This document shows positions 28,206 to 37,481 of a stretch of DNA of 56,093 nucleotides, piece after piece. Location of the stretch: positions 1 to 56,093 of the forward strand of contig WRMQ01000004.1 of the NCBI GenBank assembly GCA_009777055.1, read 5' to 3'. Positions within the stretch are counted from its first letter, which is position 1. Each line of letters starts with the position of its first letter. Source of the DNA: Oscillospiraceae bacterium. GTDB taxonomy: Bacteria > Bacillota > Clostridia > Oscillospirales > Acutalibacteraceae. The position numbers and the translations under genes were made by a program. The notes under the pieces were generated by a model. It was not told the origin of the DNA and made no database searches. It worked only from the letters and a program-made list of their open reading frames with translations.

Positions 28206-29540
28206 TTACCCAAGCCCCTCATAAATTCCCGCCCATTTCGCGACGGCCTTCTCTTCATAACGCTTCGGAATCCGCATGGCGTGGCGCTTCATGCGGCGGC
28301 TGGCCGCGAAGGCCCCCGCCATACGCAGCAGCAATACCGGCCTTCCCGCGCCGCGCAGACCCATTTTTGCCAGCCGCGGCAGCGGGAGCGCGATCTCCTG
28401 CCCGGTGCGGGCCTTCGTCATTTCGGCGGAGCCCAGCAGCTCCCGGCGGAAGATAAAATCCAGCTGCGCCGGCCGGAGGGAGAGCACGAAGCCCTTGAGC
28501 ACATCCAGGGAGGCGTGGGCCGCGCCGATTTGCCGCATGTAGCTTACTTGATAGGGCCAGAGCTCCGGCGCTGTGAAGCCGCCGCCTTTCGCGGCGCAGG
28601 CAAGGACGGTTTCGGCCAATAGCTTGCCCGCGCGTATCGCGTTGGCGATGCCGGAGCCGACGAGGGGCACAGTCATGGCGGCGGAATCGCCAACGAGGGC
28701 ATAGCCATCCGCCACCATGCGGCTCAAAGGCCGCCGCACGGGGATCCTGACCACCTGGTCGCCCCGCAGAATCTCGCCGCCCAGGGTGGGATGCCTTTCC
28801 AGCACGCCGCGGCGGACCTCCCCGGCGTAGGCGCGGTCGGTGTCGCCGAAGGAGCCGCAGAGCTGGTCAACCCAAGCCCCGTTCTCCTCGGCGATCCAAT
28901 TGATGCACTGCCGTCCCAGGGGGAAAAAGTACACGCTGAAGGGGTTTCCCAAAGACGCCCTGCCCGTATGCTTGAAATGCGCGCGGTAAACGGTGAAGTA
29001 CTGGTCCCTGCGAAACGCGCCGGGAAAACCGAGCGCCTCCGGCAGGCGCGAACGCAGAGGCGAATCCATGCCGGCGGCGTCGATCACCAGCTCGGCGGCG
29101 AGGTCCCGCCTACCGCTTTCGCCCTGCGTATCCTCTATCGTCAGGCCTGTGACGCGGTTGCCTTCCAGCAGCGGCTTGATTACAGTGGTCCCGAACATAA
29201 ATGTTACGCCGCGTTCTCTGGCAAAGGCAATCAGATGGCGCAGGATGGCGCGCCGCTCCATCACAACCTCCGTTTCCGGCTCCCGGATAGCGTAGCCCTT
29301 GAGGGTCTTCTCCCGCGAGGGACTGATAAAGGTCATGTCCTCGCTCTGCCCGTATTCCTCCGGCCCGGGCATGGGGATGCCCGCCTCGCGGAAGCACTTG
29401 AGGTTGAAGATGTCCGTCCAGTCATAGCCCAGGTTTTCCTCGGGAAAGCGCTCAATGACAGTAACATCAGCGCCATGGCCCGCCAAAATGCCCGCGGCGG
29501 CCAGCCCGCCGTGCCCCGCGCCCGCGACGAGAATTTTCAT
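28206..29540 (-). CDS. FAD-dependent oxidoreductase (geranylgeranyl-reductase/monooxygenase-like)
   Basis: MKILVAGAGHGGLAAAGILAGHGADVTVIE Rossmann motif; GYALVGDSAAMTVPLVGSGIANAIRAGKLLAE. Confidence 0.85.
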   Translation of the reverse strand: MKILVAGAGHGGLAAAGILAGHGADVTVIERFPEENLGYDWTDIFNLKCFREAGIPMPGPEEYGQSEDMTFISPSREKTLKGYAIREPETEVVMERRAILRHLIAFARERGVTFMFGTTVIKPLLEGNRVTGLTIEDTQGESGRRDLAAELVIDAAGMDSPLRSRLPEALGFPGAFRRDQYFTVYRAHFKHTGRASLGNPFSVYFFPLGRQCINWIAEENGAWVDQLCGSFGDTDRAYAGEVRRGVLERHPTLGGEILRGDQVVRIPVRRPLSRMVADGYALVGDSAAMTVPLVGSGIANAIRAGKLLAETVLACAAKGGGFTAPELWPYQVSYMRQIGAAHASLDVLKGFVLSLRPAQLDFIFRRELLGSAEMTKARTGQEIALPLPRLAKMGLRGAGRPVLLLRMAGAFAASRRMKRHAMRIPKRYEEKAVAKWAGIYEGLG

Positions 29541-29682
29541 TTTCGTGAAGCCCTCCGATCCCATAATGGTCAATCGCATTGTACACCGTTTTGGCACGCG
29601 CGTCAAGTGCGGCCGTGCATGTGTTTTGTTGCGAAAAAATAGAAATAAAGAAAAAAAGAAGAAGAAAGAGGATGAAAATTAT

Positions 29683-30261
29683 ATGTACAGCATCAACGGG
29701 CAAAGCGTCGTTCTGATTCCCGCGGCGCTTTGCGACAGGCAAAGGGTATATGATTGGTGCTTTCACTCCGAAACCACCAAAAGCCATTCGGGGCCGCCGG
29801 ATTACCCCGAAGCGCCCATCGCCACACCCGGGGAATTCTTTCAGGAAAACGGCGGCTATGAGGAGTACTTCTTCACCGGCGCGCGCCCGCGGGACGGCAG
29901 AGGCTTTATCATTCATAAGGGCGGCGAGGCCGTCGGCTTCGTCAGCTACACCTCTTTTCACCTGAAGCCGCGCGTAGCCGAGCTGGATATCTGGATGAAC
30001 AGCGAGGCGCACTGCGGCAAGGGCTACGGCACGGACGCGCTGCTTGCGCTTTCGGCGCGGCTCCATGAAAGCCTGGGTATGAAAAGCCTGATCATGCGGC
30101 CCTCCGCCAAAAACGCCAGGGCCGTCAGAGCCTATAACAAAGCCGGGTTTCACAAAACGGAACAACCCATCGGGGACTTCATGCCCGAGGAGTATCTGCC
30201 AGCCTTTGCGGCAGGGGATTACGGCCCGGGCGGCGACGTGCTGCTGGTGAAGTATATGTAG
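29683..30261 (+). CDS. GNAT family N-acetyltransferase
   Basis: ELDIWMNSEAHCGKGYGTDALLALSARLHESLGMKSLIMRPSAKNARAVRAYNKAGF. Confidence 0.88.
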   Translation: MYSINGQSVVLIPAALCDRQRVYDWCFHSETTKSHSGPPDYPEAPIATPGEFFQENGGYEEYFFTGARPRDGRGFIIHKGGEAVGFVSYTSFHLKPRVAELDIWMNSEAHCGKGYGTDALLALSARLHESLGMKSLIMRPSAKNARAVRAYNKAGFHKTEQPIGDFMPEEYLPAFAAGDYGPGGDVLLVKYM

Positions 30262-30309
30262 CGGGTAAAGAGCGGCCCGGACGGGCAAACATAGAATAGG
30301 AGTGGTATT

Positions 30310-31749
30310 TTGAAACGAAAAGTTTTTTTCACTTTAGGACTGGCTTTTATCCTGCTATGGTCCTCCTGCGCAAGAATAAATCCAGATGTTGTTTCAACTA
30401 CAGAATCTGCAACTGAAAACATAGAAGCAGCACCGCTTGTGCCGGAACCGATCCCTTTTGATTCCGTTGAACAGCTTGTTGTTGACTGGCCTGAACCGCC
30501 GAAGCGATATAATCCCAAAAAGGAGATTCTTCCGCTTATAAACGCAGGGGCAATCCACTCTTATTATATTTCCGGCGATCTTGTTTTTTTGGACAGCAAA
30601 AATAAAAAATTCAAGCCAGACAGAAAGGCAAAATATTATTACCCCAGCAGCGAATGCATCTTGCTCTTTGATGCGGATAACAACATGGCCATCATGCGCT
30701 TTGACGGCAAGGTGGTGACAGATTATATCTATCAAGCAATCTGCGATGATGATTTCCCCAGCAACCCGTCAATCAACGGCTGTGTTCAGGTTAAGGCTTA
30801 CAATGACGAGCACACGTATTATGGTTTGGTAGACATAAGAACAGGGAAAGAGATTGTTAAGCCGGAATATACCCGTATGGAACGGTTTGAGGATTGCATT
30901 CTTGCCTGTAAAAATGAGCAATACATGCTCATTGATTATGAGGGAACTGTTTTTTATGCTTTTGAAAAAGGACTCAAGGTGAACTTATCGAGCAGCAGCA
31001 GCAGCAGCTTCGATGAAGATGCGCGCTATTCACTGAAAATTGATGACAATAAGCTGTACCGCAATCACAGCAAGGATAGCTGTTTTCTTGGGTCTGTAGG
31101 GCCATATTATCTGATGCGCAGATATTCATCTGAAAGCTGGCCAGAAAGCACAGAGAGCGTATATGACGAAAACGGAAAGCATCTCCTGACAAGAGCAGAA
31201 TGCTGGAACCACTTTTATGATGGTGAAAATTTCATCCTTCCAAACCAAAATTGGATCACTGTTTTGAAGAAAAATGGCGAGATAATTGAAATCCCTTTTT
31301 TCGATGATATAAGAACGATTTCCAAGGCTGAATATCAAGATAATCATCTTGCTTACAATGATTCTTCACGCGGCTTTCGTGTGACAATCGACAAAGACGG
31401 CCATGAAATCTCCCGCGCTGCAATTGAATCGGAAAAAGAGAAACGCCCAGAATATCTTGAGAATTTTTCAGAGAGTACAATTGAGCAATATGATTCGATT
31501 TATCCAATCTGGAACAACGATCATTTTATGATTGCCTCAAAAGGGGAATCACGAGACCGAAAAGAGGATATCTATAACCGCTCGGGAGAGCTTTTGCTTG
31601 AAAATGCCTATGGATATATCAGCGAGATAACCCGTGAAAATCAAATGGTGGTCTACACAGGCGAAAACGCGTGCTATCTGTTGCACACCGACGGGCGATA
31701 CGAGCCCATTTCAGGCGTAAAGGGTGTTTCGAAATACGCGGGAGGATAA
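30310..31749 (+). CDS. Putative lipoprotein with WG-repeat-like modules; AT-rich gene
   Basis: Lipobox-like LLWSSCA; YGLVDIRTGKEIVKPEYTRMERFEDCIL WG-like unit; codon usage visibly AT-richer than neighbours. Confidence 0.7.
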   Translation: MKRKVFFTLGLAFILLWSSCARINPDVVSTTESATENIEAAPLVPEPIPFDSVEQLVVDWPEPPKRYNPKKEILPLINAGAIHSYYISGDLVFLDSKNKKFKPDRKAKYYYPSSECILLFDADNNMAIMRFDGKVVTDYIYQAICDDDFPSNPSINGCVQVKAYNDEHTYYGLVDIRTGKEIVKPEYTRMERFEDCILACKNEQYMLIDYEGTVFYAFEKGLKVNLSSSSSSSFDEDARYSLKIDDNKLYRNHSKDSCFLGSVGPYYLMRRYSSESWPESTESVYDENGKHLLTRAECWNHFYDGENFILPNQNWITVLKKNGEIIEIPFFDDIRTISKAEYQDNHLAYNDSSRGFRVTIDKDGHEISRAAIESEKEKRPEYLENFSESTIEQYDSIYPIWNNDHFMIASKGESRDRKEDIYNRSGELLLENAYGYISEITRENQMVVYTGENACYLLHTDGRYEPISGVKGVSKYAGG

Positions 31750-31766
31750 TCGTCGCATATGTAGCG

Positions 31767-31801
31767 GCCCGGACGTCACCTTGTGCCGTCCGGGCTTTTT
31801 C
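31767..31801 (+). terminator. Rho-independent terminator
   Basis: gcccggacg...cgtccgggcttttt. Confidence 0.8.
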
Positions 31802-31826
31802 GCTTTTCTTGCGCGCATATGGTTCG

Positions 31827-32672
31827 CTAGCCCTCTATCGCCCTCTTCGCGTCCTCGTATCCCATTTCCCTGACGCGCTCCAGCAGCGCGGCGGGCTTGC
31901 GGGTGAAGGTGTGCAGCGGGAGCTCCGCCGCGGGGCGGATCAGGCGCGCGCGGCCCTCCCGTTCCAATTGCTCCAGCCGGGCAAGGGCGTCCCGGTAGTG
32001 GATGTGCCGCCGGCGAAGCGCTTCCGCGATGGCGGGGTAGTGCCTCAGAGCGAGGCCATATAGGGCGCGGCCCTTTTCGGGGCGCTTTTGGTAGCCCCTG
32101 GGATGGTTCAGAATCGCTGTCACGTGCTGGCAGCCCTCCGCCAGCATTCGCTCTACCGGCAGGGAATCCGCGACGCCGCCGTCGAAGTAGCGCTGCCCGG
32201 CCAGCTCCACCGGGCGGCAGAAAATCGGCATGCAGCAGGAGGCCATCAGCGCCCGGCACTGCCCTCTGGAAAAAGCGCTGAGGTCAAAATACGCGGCCTG
32301 GCCCGTGGCCGCGTTGGCCGCCACCACGCGCACCTCGTCCGGACAGGCCAGCAGGGTGTCATAGTCCAGGGGGTCCAGATGGTTTGTCAGGGTGTCGTAG
32401 ATATATTCCAGATTGATGAAGGAGCCGGTCCTGCGCCAATTGCGCAGGCCCATGTATTCCCCCCGGACGGCATATTCGGTATAAAAGCGCGCCGTGCGGT
32501 CCCGGTGCCCCGCCAGGTGCGAGGCCAGGTTGGCCGCGGCGGCGGATACGCCGATATAGTACGGGAAGGTGATGCCGGCGTCATAGAAATACTGCAGCGC
32601 GCCCACGCCGTAGATCCCGCGCTGGCCGCCGCCTTCGCACAGCAGCCCGGCCTTGCCGGTTTCATTGCTCAT
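31827..32672 (-). CDS. Patatin-like phospholipase family protein
   Basis: AGLLCEGGGQRGIYGVGALQYF; SAAAANLASHLAGH; DGGVADSLPV. Confidence 0.88.
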   Translation of the reverse strand: MSNETGKAGLLCEGGGQRGIYGVGALQYFYDAGITFPYYIGVSAAAANLASHLAGHRDRTARFYTEYAVRGEYMGLRNWRRTGSFINLEYIYDTLTNHLDPLDYDTLLACPDEVRVVAANAATGQAAYFDLSAFSRGQCRALMASCCMPIFCRPVELAGQRYFDGGVADSLPVERMLAEGCQHVTAILNHPRGYQKRPEKGRALYGLALRHYPAIAEALRRRHIHYRDALARLEQLEREGRARLIRPAAELPLHTFTRKPAALLERVREMGYEDAKRAIEG

Positions 32673-32896
32673 AGCACAAATTGCTCCGGCTCGAATTCCG
32701 GCAGAGCGGGCGTGCGCGCGGGCCTTCGCTTGAGCGGGTCGTACTGATACTTGCCGCAGCGGGACTGGTTGAGCATGATGCCCTTGAGGGGGCAGAGCAC
32801 GCTGCCGCCATCCGGCGAGGGCTTGCCTTTCGCGCAGTATTCGCAGGCAGGGGGGAAGGTCTTCATTTTAAACAGCGCTTTTGTCTTCGGCTTCAT
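32669..32896 (-). CDS. Small four-Cys protein (CxxC...C...C, ...YDPLKRRP)
   Basis: ACEYCAKGKPSPDGGSVLCPLKGIMLNQSRCGKYQYDPLKRRP; overlaps patatin start by 4 nt. Confidence 0.75.
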   Translation of the reverse strand: MKPKTKALFKMKTFPPACEYCAKGKPSPDGGSVLCPLKGIMLNQSRCGKYQYDPLKRRPARTPALPEFEPEQFVL

Positions 32897-32953
32897 GGAC
32901 GCGCCCCTTTCATCCTTCTCTTTTTTCTCTTTTTTATCAGCTATTTTAGACGG

Positions 32954-33172
32954 TTGCGGTGATTTTCCGTAAATTCCCCCAAGAATTGCTGCGGCAATTC
33001 TTTTCCCCCTTTGCTGTTAAAGGGGGCTTTAGGATGGCAAAGCGAAGGCCGCGGAAGCCTCCTTTGAAAGCAAAGGAGGTGCCCCGAAGGGGCGGAGGAA
33101 TTTTGCGCGCGAGCGCATGAGGCCTGGATGATTCCGCTTCGCCGTGAGAAAAGAACAGCATATCACTACAAT
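32954..33172 (-). mobile_element. MITE-like interspersed repeat, copy 1
   Basis: Same ~215-bp sequence in opposite orientation at 44718-44975; imperfect terminal inverted repeats TTGCRGTGAT. Confidence 0.65.
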
Positions 33173-33270
33173 TATCTGAAAGAGCCTTTTTGTTGCATCT
33201 CTTCTATCGCATCTTTTTATATATCTTTTCTGTTATCTTTATCTATCGCATCTTTTTAATCACATGTATT

Positions 33271-34374
33271 CTAACATAGTTTGCGGTTGAGGTCAAGGTC
33301 CAGAATGAGAAAAGCGCAAAAGCCCAGCAGCGCCGCCGCCGCCGGCGCCGAAACCGCCCAGGGGCGGATGGCCTGCGCCCCCGAAAGCAGAGCCACAGCC
33401 GCCGTTTCACAGGGAAACCAGCGGGTCAGCTGCGCGCAGATCACCGCCGCCAGCGCCCCGTGAATCGCCCGCGCCGCCCAGAACCAGCGCAGCCGCAGCC
33501 CGCTGCGCCGCAGGTCGCCGAGGATCTGGCAGTGTACGCTGAGCCCGCCCCAGCCCAAAATCGCGCAGAGCACGGGCAGGGATGTTCCGACGCGCGCCGC
33601 CATCACCGTGCCGGAGGAAACCTCCAGAAACGCGGTGAGGGCTGGAATCGCCGGGCGCAGCGCCGCGGGCAGCAGCTGCAGCAGCGCGCACAGGCAGGAA
33701 AAAAGCACCACCCAGGCGCATACGCCCATCATGGTGGCGGTGGCCTGAGTGACGGCGTTCAGCAGAAGCTGGTCCGCCCGCTGGCCGCTCTGCTCCACGA
33801 AGAGCGCGCGCCCTTTGCGGGGCTGCGCGCCGGAAGGCGCGGGCGAAGCCTCCTCCGGGAGCCAGCGGCCGCACAGGCCCAGCAGGAGCCCCGCGATGAG
33901 CAGGGAGAGGAAGGCCAGCAAGCCCGCCCGGCGGCTTCCCAGCAAGGCGGAGCCGACCACGCCAATGAGATACGCCGGCCCGGCGTTGACACAAAACAGC
34001 ATCAAGCGCTGTGCCTGCGCGCGGCTGAGCAGGCCCCGGTCCAGCAATTGCGCCGCCGTTTTTGCCCCCATGGGATATCCCCCGAGAAAGCCGATCAACA
34101 CAACGCCCACTGCCTGCCTGCGGGACTGGCCGGCGCTGGGCCTGGTTTTTTGCGCGATAGCGGCAAAAATGCCGCTGAGCACGAAAAAGGGGAACAGCGC
34201 GGGGATCATCACCTGGCCGCACAGGAGCAGGCCCTCCTTCGCGCCCTGGGCGGCGGTGGGAGAATAGACCACCAGGGCCGTGGCAAGCCCCCCGCAGGCC
34301 AGCGCGGCGCCCCACAGCTTCAGCCTGCCTCCGGCCATCCGGCGAAATTTCTGTATGATCAAAATAAAAACCAC
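33271..34374 (-). CDS. ylbJ: YlbJ-like sporulation integral membrane protein
   Basis: GLLLCGQVMIPALFPFFVLSGIFA, GGYPMGAKTAAQLLDRGLLSRAQAQRLMLFCVNAGPAYLIG. Confidence 0.8.
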   Translation of the reverse strand: MVFILIIQKFRRMAGGRLKLWGAALACGGLATALVVYSPTAAQGAKEGLLLCGQVMIPALFPFFVLSGIFAAIAQKTRPSAGQSRRQAVGVVLIGFLGGYPMGAKTAAQLLDRGLLSRAQAQRLMLFCVNAGPAYLIGVVGSALLGSRRAGLLAFLSLLIAGLLLGLCGRWLPEEASPAPSGAQPRKGRALFVEQSGQRADQLLLNAVTQATATMMGVCAWVVLFSCLCALLQLLPAALRPAIPALTAFLEVSSGTVMAARVGTSLPVLCAILGWGGLSVHCQILGDLRRSGLRLRWFWAARAIHGALAAVICAQLTRWFPCETAAVALLSGAQAIRPWAVSAPAAAALLGFCAFLILDLDLNRKLC

Positions 34375-34433
34375 CCCATTCCGTCTATGGTTATGCGGGC
34401 ACGGGGCGGTTTATTTTTTGGATTTTAGATTTT

Positions 34434-34505
34434 CTTGCGAAATTGATATGGCTGCCAGCGGCGCACACAGGTCGCCCGCCGGCAAAGAGCCACCTGTTTC
34501 GCAAG
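34434..34505. repeat. ~72-bp REP/MITE-like element, copy 1
   Basis: 9-bp TIRs cttgcgaaa/tttcgcaag enclosing hairpin GCCAGCGGCGCACACAGGTCGCCCGCCGGC. Confidence 0.8.
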
Positions 34506-34639
34506 AAGTCTATTGATGTTTGCCACGGCTCGGCACTGCCTCGCCCTACTCAGGACCGGCCAATGGCCGATTCAAACGCAGCGTATGGGGTTGTTTGAAA
34601 GATATCTCGCAAAGGCCGGCCAAATTGTTCATTAATTCA

Positions 34640-34711
34640 CTTGCGAAATTGATATTGGCTGCCAGCGGGCGCACACAGGTCGCCCGCCGGCAAAAAGCAA
34701 TCCATTTCGCA
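34640..34711. repeat. ~72-bp REP/MITE-like element, copy 2 (direct)
   Basis: cttgcgaaattgatattggctgccagcgggcgcacacaggtcgcccgccggcaaaaagcaatccatttcgca. Confidence 0.8.
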
Positions 34712-34718
34712 TGTATTA

Positions 34719-35543
34719 TTATTCCAGACTGTTATTTTGGTTGTGCTTCTGATCCAGCGCCGAAAAGCGGAAGCCGTCCGCGAACACCTCCAGGTCGGCG
34801 CGGGTCAGGCCCTCGTCCGTGCCGGAAAGCACGTTCACCGCCATGAAAACGTGCTCCAGGTCGGCGAAAACCAGAGCCTTGTCCGGGCACAGGGCGAGCA
34901 GGGCGTTGGTTCCGTCCGGCAGAGGGGTATTCCAGACCTCGTAAAGCTCAATATCGCCGATGTTCAGGCTCACGACGCCAAAGCTGCCCTTGGTTTCGCC
35001 GCGGCACTGGAAGATGAATTCCCTGCCGTTGCTTAAGCGGGCGGTGCCGTCGAACTGAAAGGTTTTGTCCTCATATACATAGCCGGCCCAGTACCAGGCG
35101 GGGTCGCTGAGCAGGTCAGCGACCAGCGCCGCGTCAGGTTCCAGGAGGACGGCGTCCGTCTCGTGCAGCCGCAGGCGGTGCTTCGCGGCGATTTCGTCCA
35201 GCTTGTCCGCCATTTCCCGCGTGTAGCAGCCATAGATGGTGTATCTCGCCTCCAGCCCCGTGTCGCCGTTGCCGACAGCGCGCAGAAGCGCCCCGTCGGT
35301 ATCGTAGCCCGCGATAAAATCGTTCCACTCCTTCGCGGCCTGGTGCTCGGGGCTGCCCGCGACGCCCGCCAGTGTGATTTCCCGCGGCGGTATCCCGTGT
35401 TCCCCTTCTATCGCGCTCGTTTCGCCCATAAGCAGATCCTGCAGGCCGAACCAATTCATTGCGTATCCCGCGCAGCCCACCAGGGCCAGCGCGGCGAGAA
35501 TGCCCAAAACAATGGCGGCGCTGATGAGTGTTTTCTTCATCAT
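34719..35543 (-). CDS. Hypothetical membrane-anchored/secreted protein
   Basis: MMKKTLISAAIVLGILAALALVGCAGYAMNW; SD GGGGAGGGAA. Confidence 0.7.
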   Translation of the reverse strand: MMKKTLISAAIVLGILAALALVGCAGYAMNWFGLQDLLMGETSAIEGEHGIPPREITLAGVAGSPEHQAAKEWNDFIAGYDTDGALLRAVGNGDTGLEARYTIYGCYTREMADKLDEIAAKHRLRLHETDAVLLEPDAALVADLLSDPAWYWAGYVYEDKTFQFDGTARLSNGREFIFQCRGETKGSFGVVSLNIGDIELYEVWNTPLPDGTNALLALCPDKALVFADLEHVFMAVNVLSGTDEGLTRADLEVFADGFRFSALDQKHNQNNSLE

Positions 35544-35701
35544 GATATTCCCTCCCCAAAGCCTTCGAAGCTTTTGCAAGAAAATTATAACAAATTCCGG
35601 AAATAATTGCAACCGCTTTTTGCTGCCCGCCCAAAAATATGCTTGTGATTTTTTGTGTTTTATTATATAATAACGCGGACACAATGATTGGAGCGATACG
35701 C

Positions 35702-36553
35702 ATGAGCCATGAAGCAGTCCCCTATACCGAAATTCTGCGCAGGCACGGCTTTGCTTTTTCCAAGGCTATGGGGCAGAATTTTCTGATCAATCCGGGTGTG
35801 TGCCCGCGCATGGCGGAGCTGAGCGGGGCGCACGCCGGCTGCGGCGTGCTGGAGATCGGCCCCGGCGCGGGCGTATTGACCCGCGCGCTGGCGGCGCGGG
35901 CCGGCAGGGTGGCGGCGGTGGAGCTGGACGCGCGCCTTCTGCCCGTGCTGGAGGAGACCCTGCGCGGCCTGGACAATGTCGCGGTGATTCAGGGCGATAT
36001 TCTAAAGCTTGACCTGCGCGCGCTGCTGGCGGAACAGTTCCCGCCCGGCATGCCGGTGATGGTCTGCGCGAATCTGCCATATTATATCACCTCGCCGGTC
36101 ATCATGCGCCTGCTGGAGTCGCGCCTGCCCCTGGTAAGCCTCACCGTGATGGTGCAGAAGGAGGCCGCCGAGCGCCTGTGCGCGCCTGTGGGAAGCCGGG
36201 CCTCCGGCGCGGTGACGGCGGCGGTGGCGTATTATGCCGAGGCCCGTCAGCTGTTTTCCGTGAGCCGGGGCTCCTTTTTTCCCGCGCCGAAGGTGGACAG
36301 CGCGGTGATTCAGCTCAGCCTGCGGAAAAACCCCCCCGTGGCGCTTTCGGACGAGGCCGCGTTTTTCCGGCTGGTGCGGGCGGCGTTCGCCCAGCGGCGG
36401 AAGACGGCGGCGAACGCCGTCAGCGCGGGCCTGGGATGGGAGAAGGCCCGCGTTTTGGATGCCTTGGCGCGCGCCGGGCTGCCCGCGGAAATCCGCGCCG
36501 AGGCGATGACCCTGGAGCAGCTGGCGGAACTGGCGCGGGCGCTGGGCTATTGA
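35702..36553 (+). CDS. rsmA: 16S rRNA dimethyladenosine transferase RsmA/KsgA
   Basis: KAMGQNFLINPGV, VLEIGPGAGVLTRALA, CANLPYYITSPVIMRLLE. Confidence 0.96.
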   Translation: MSHEAVPYTEILRRHGFAFSKAMGQNFLINPGVCPRMAELSGAHAGCGVLEIGPGAGVLTRALAARAGRVAAVELDARLLPVLEETLRGLDNVAVIQGDILKLDLRALLAEQFPPGMPVMVCANLPYYITSPVIMRLLESRLPLVSLTVMVQKEAAERLCAPVGSRASGAVTAAVAYYAEARQLFSVSRGSFFPAPKVDSAVIQLSLRKNPPVALSDEAAFFRLVRAAFAQRRKTAANAVSAGLGWEKARVLDALARAGLPAEIRAEAMTLEQLAELARALGY

Positions 36554-36573
36554 CGCGCCCAAGCTTTTTGGGC

Positions 36574-36602
36574 TTGCAAAAATACCGGCAACATGCTATA
36601 AT
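36574..36602 (+). promoter_or_regulatory. Promoter TTGCAA-N17-TATAAT (extended TGC) upstream of thyA
   Basis: TTGCAA 36574-36579; TATAAT 36597-36602. Confidence 0.7.
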
Positions 36603-36630
36603 CTATCCAGCATGACAGGGAGGTGCTTTC

Positions 36631-37464
36631 ATGTCCGCCGCCGATACCGTCTTTCTCGCCAACTGCCGCCAAATCCTCGCCGAGGGCGTCTGGGATACCG
36701 GCCAGGCCGTGCGCCCCCGCTGGGAGGACGACGGCGCGCCCGCGTATACAAAAAAAATCTTCGCCATGGTCAACCGCTATAACCTGGCGGAGGAGTTTCC
36801 CATTATCACCCTGCGGCGCACGGCCCTCAAAACCGCCGTAAAGGAGCTGCTCTGGATCTGGCAGAAAAAATCCAACAATATCCGTGACCTGGACTGCCAC
36901 TTCTGGGATCAGTGGGCCGACGAAAACGGCAGCATCGGAAAAGCCTACGGCTACCAGCTGGGGGTGAAGCACCGCTACCCCGAAGGGGAATTCGACCAGG
37001 TGGACCGGGTGCTGTATGATCTCAGGCACAACCCCGCCAGCCGCCGGATTCTGACCAACATCTACGTTCACGCGGATTTAAATGAGATGAGGCTGTACCC
37101 CTGCGCCTACTCCATGACCTTCAATGTGGCCGGGGGCAGGCTGAACGGCCTGCTCAACCAGCGCTCGCAGGATATGCTCATGGCCAACAACATCAACGTC
37201 TGCCAATACGCCGTGCTGCTGCATATGATGGCCCAGTGCGCCGGTCTGCTCCCCGGGGAGCTGGTGCACGTTGTGGCCGACGCGCATATCTATGACCGCC
37301 ACATCCCCATGGTGGAGCGCATGCTGGAGCTGGAGCCCTATGAAGCGCCCCGCTTTCAGCTAAACCCCGATATCAAAGACTTTTACGCCTTTACAAAAAA
37401 CGACGTCTTATTGGAAAATTATCGATATCATGCTTTTGATGAAAAAATCCCCATCGCGGTGTAA
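36631..37464 (+). CDS. thyA: Thymidylate synthase (ThyA-type, with LYPCAYSMTF active-site variant)
   Basis: WDQWADENGSIGKAYGYQLG, LNEMRLYPCAYSMTFNVAGGRLNGLLNQRSQDMLMANNINVCQYA. Confidence 0.92.
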   Translation: MSAADTVFLANCRQILAEGVWDTGQAVRPRWEDDGAPAYTKKIFAMVNRYNLAEEFPIITLRRTALKTAVKELLWIWQKKSNNIRDLDCHFWDQWADENGSIGKAYGYQLGVKHRYPEGEFDQVDRVLYDLRHNPASRRILTNIYVHADLNEMRLYPCAYSMTFNVAGGRLNGLLNQRSQDMLMANNINVCQYAVLLHMMAQCAGLLPGELVHVVADAHIYDRHIPMVERMLELEPYEAPRFQLNPDIKDFYAFTKNDVLLENYRYHAFDEKIPIAV

Positions 37465-37481
37465 AGAAAGGCCGGCGTAAT

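Noticed and set aside
32946-33161. Small ORFs MLFFSHGEAE...PPLRGTSFAFKGGF and its counterpart at 44723-44983
   Set aside because: Translation of an interspersed repeat element, not a conserved gene
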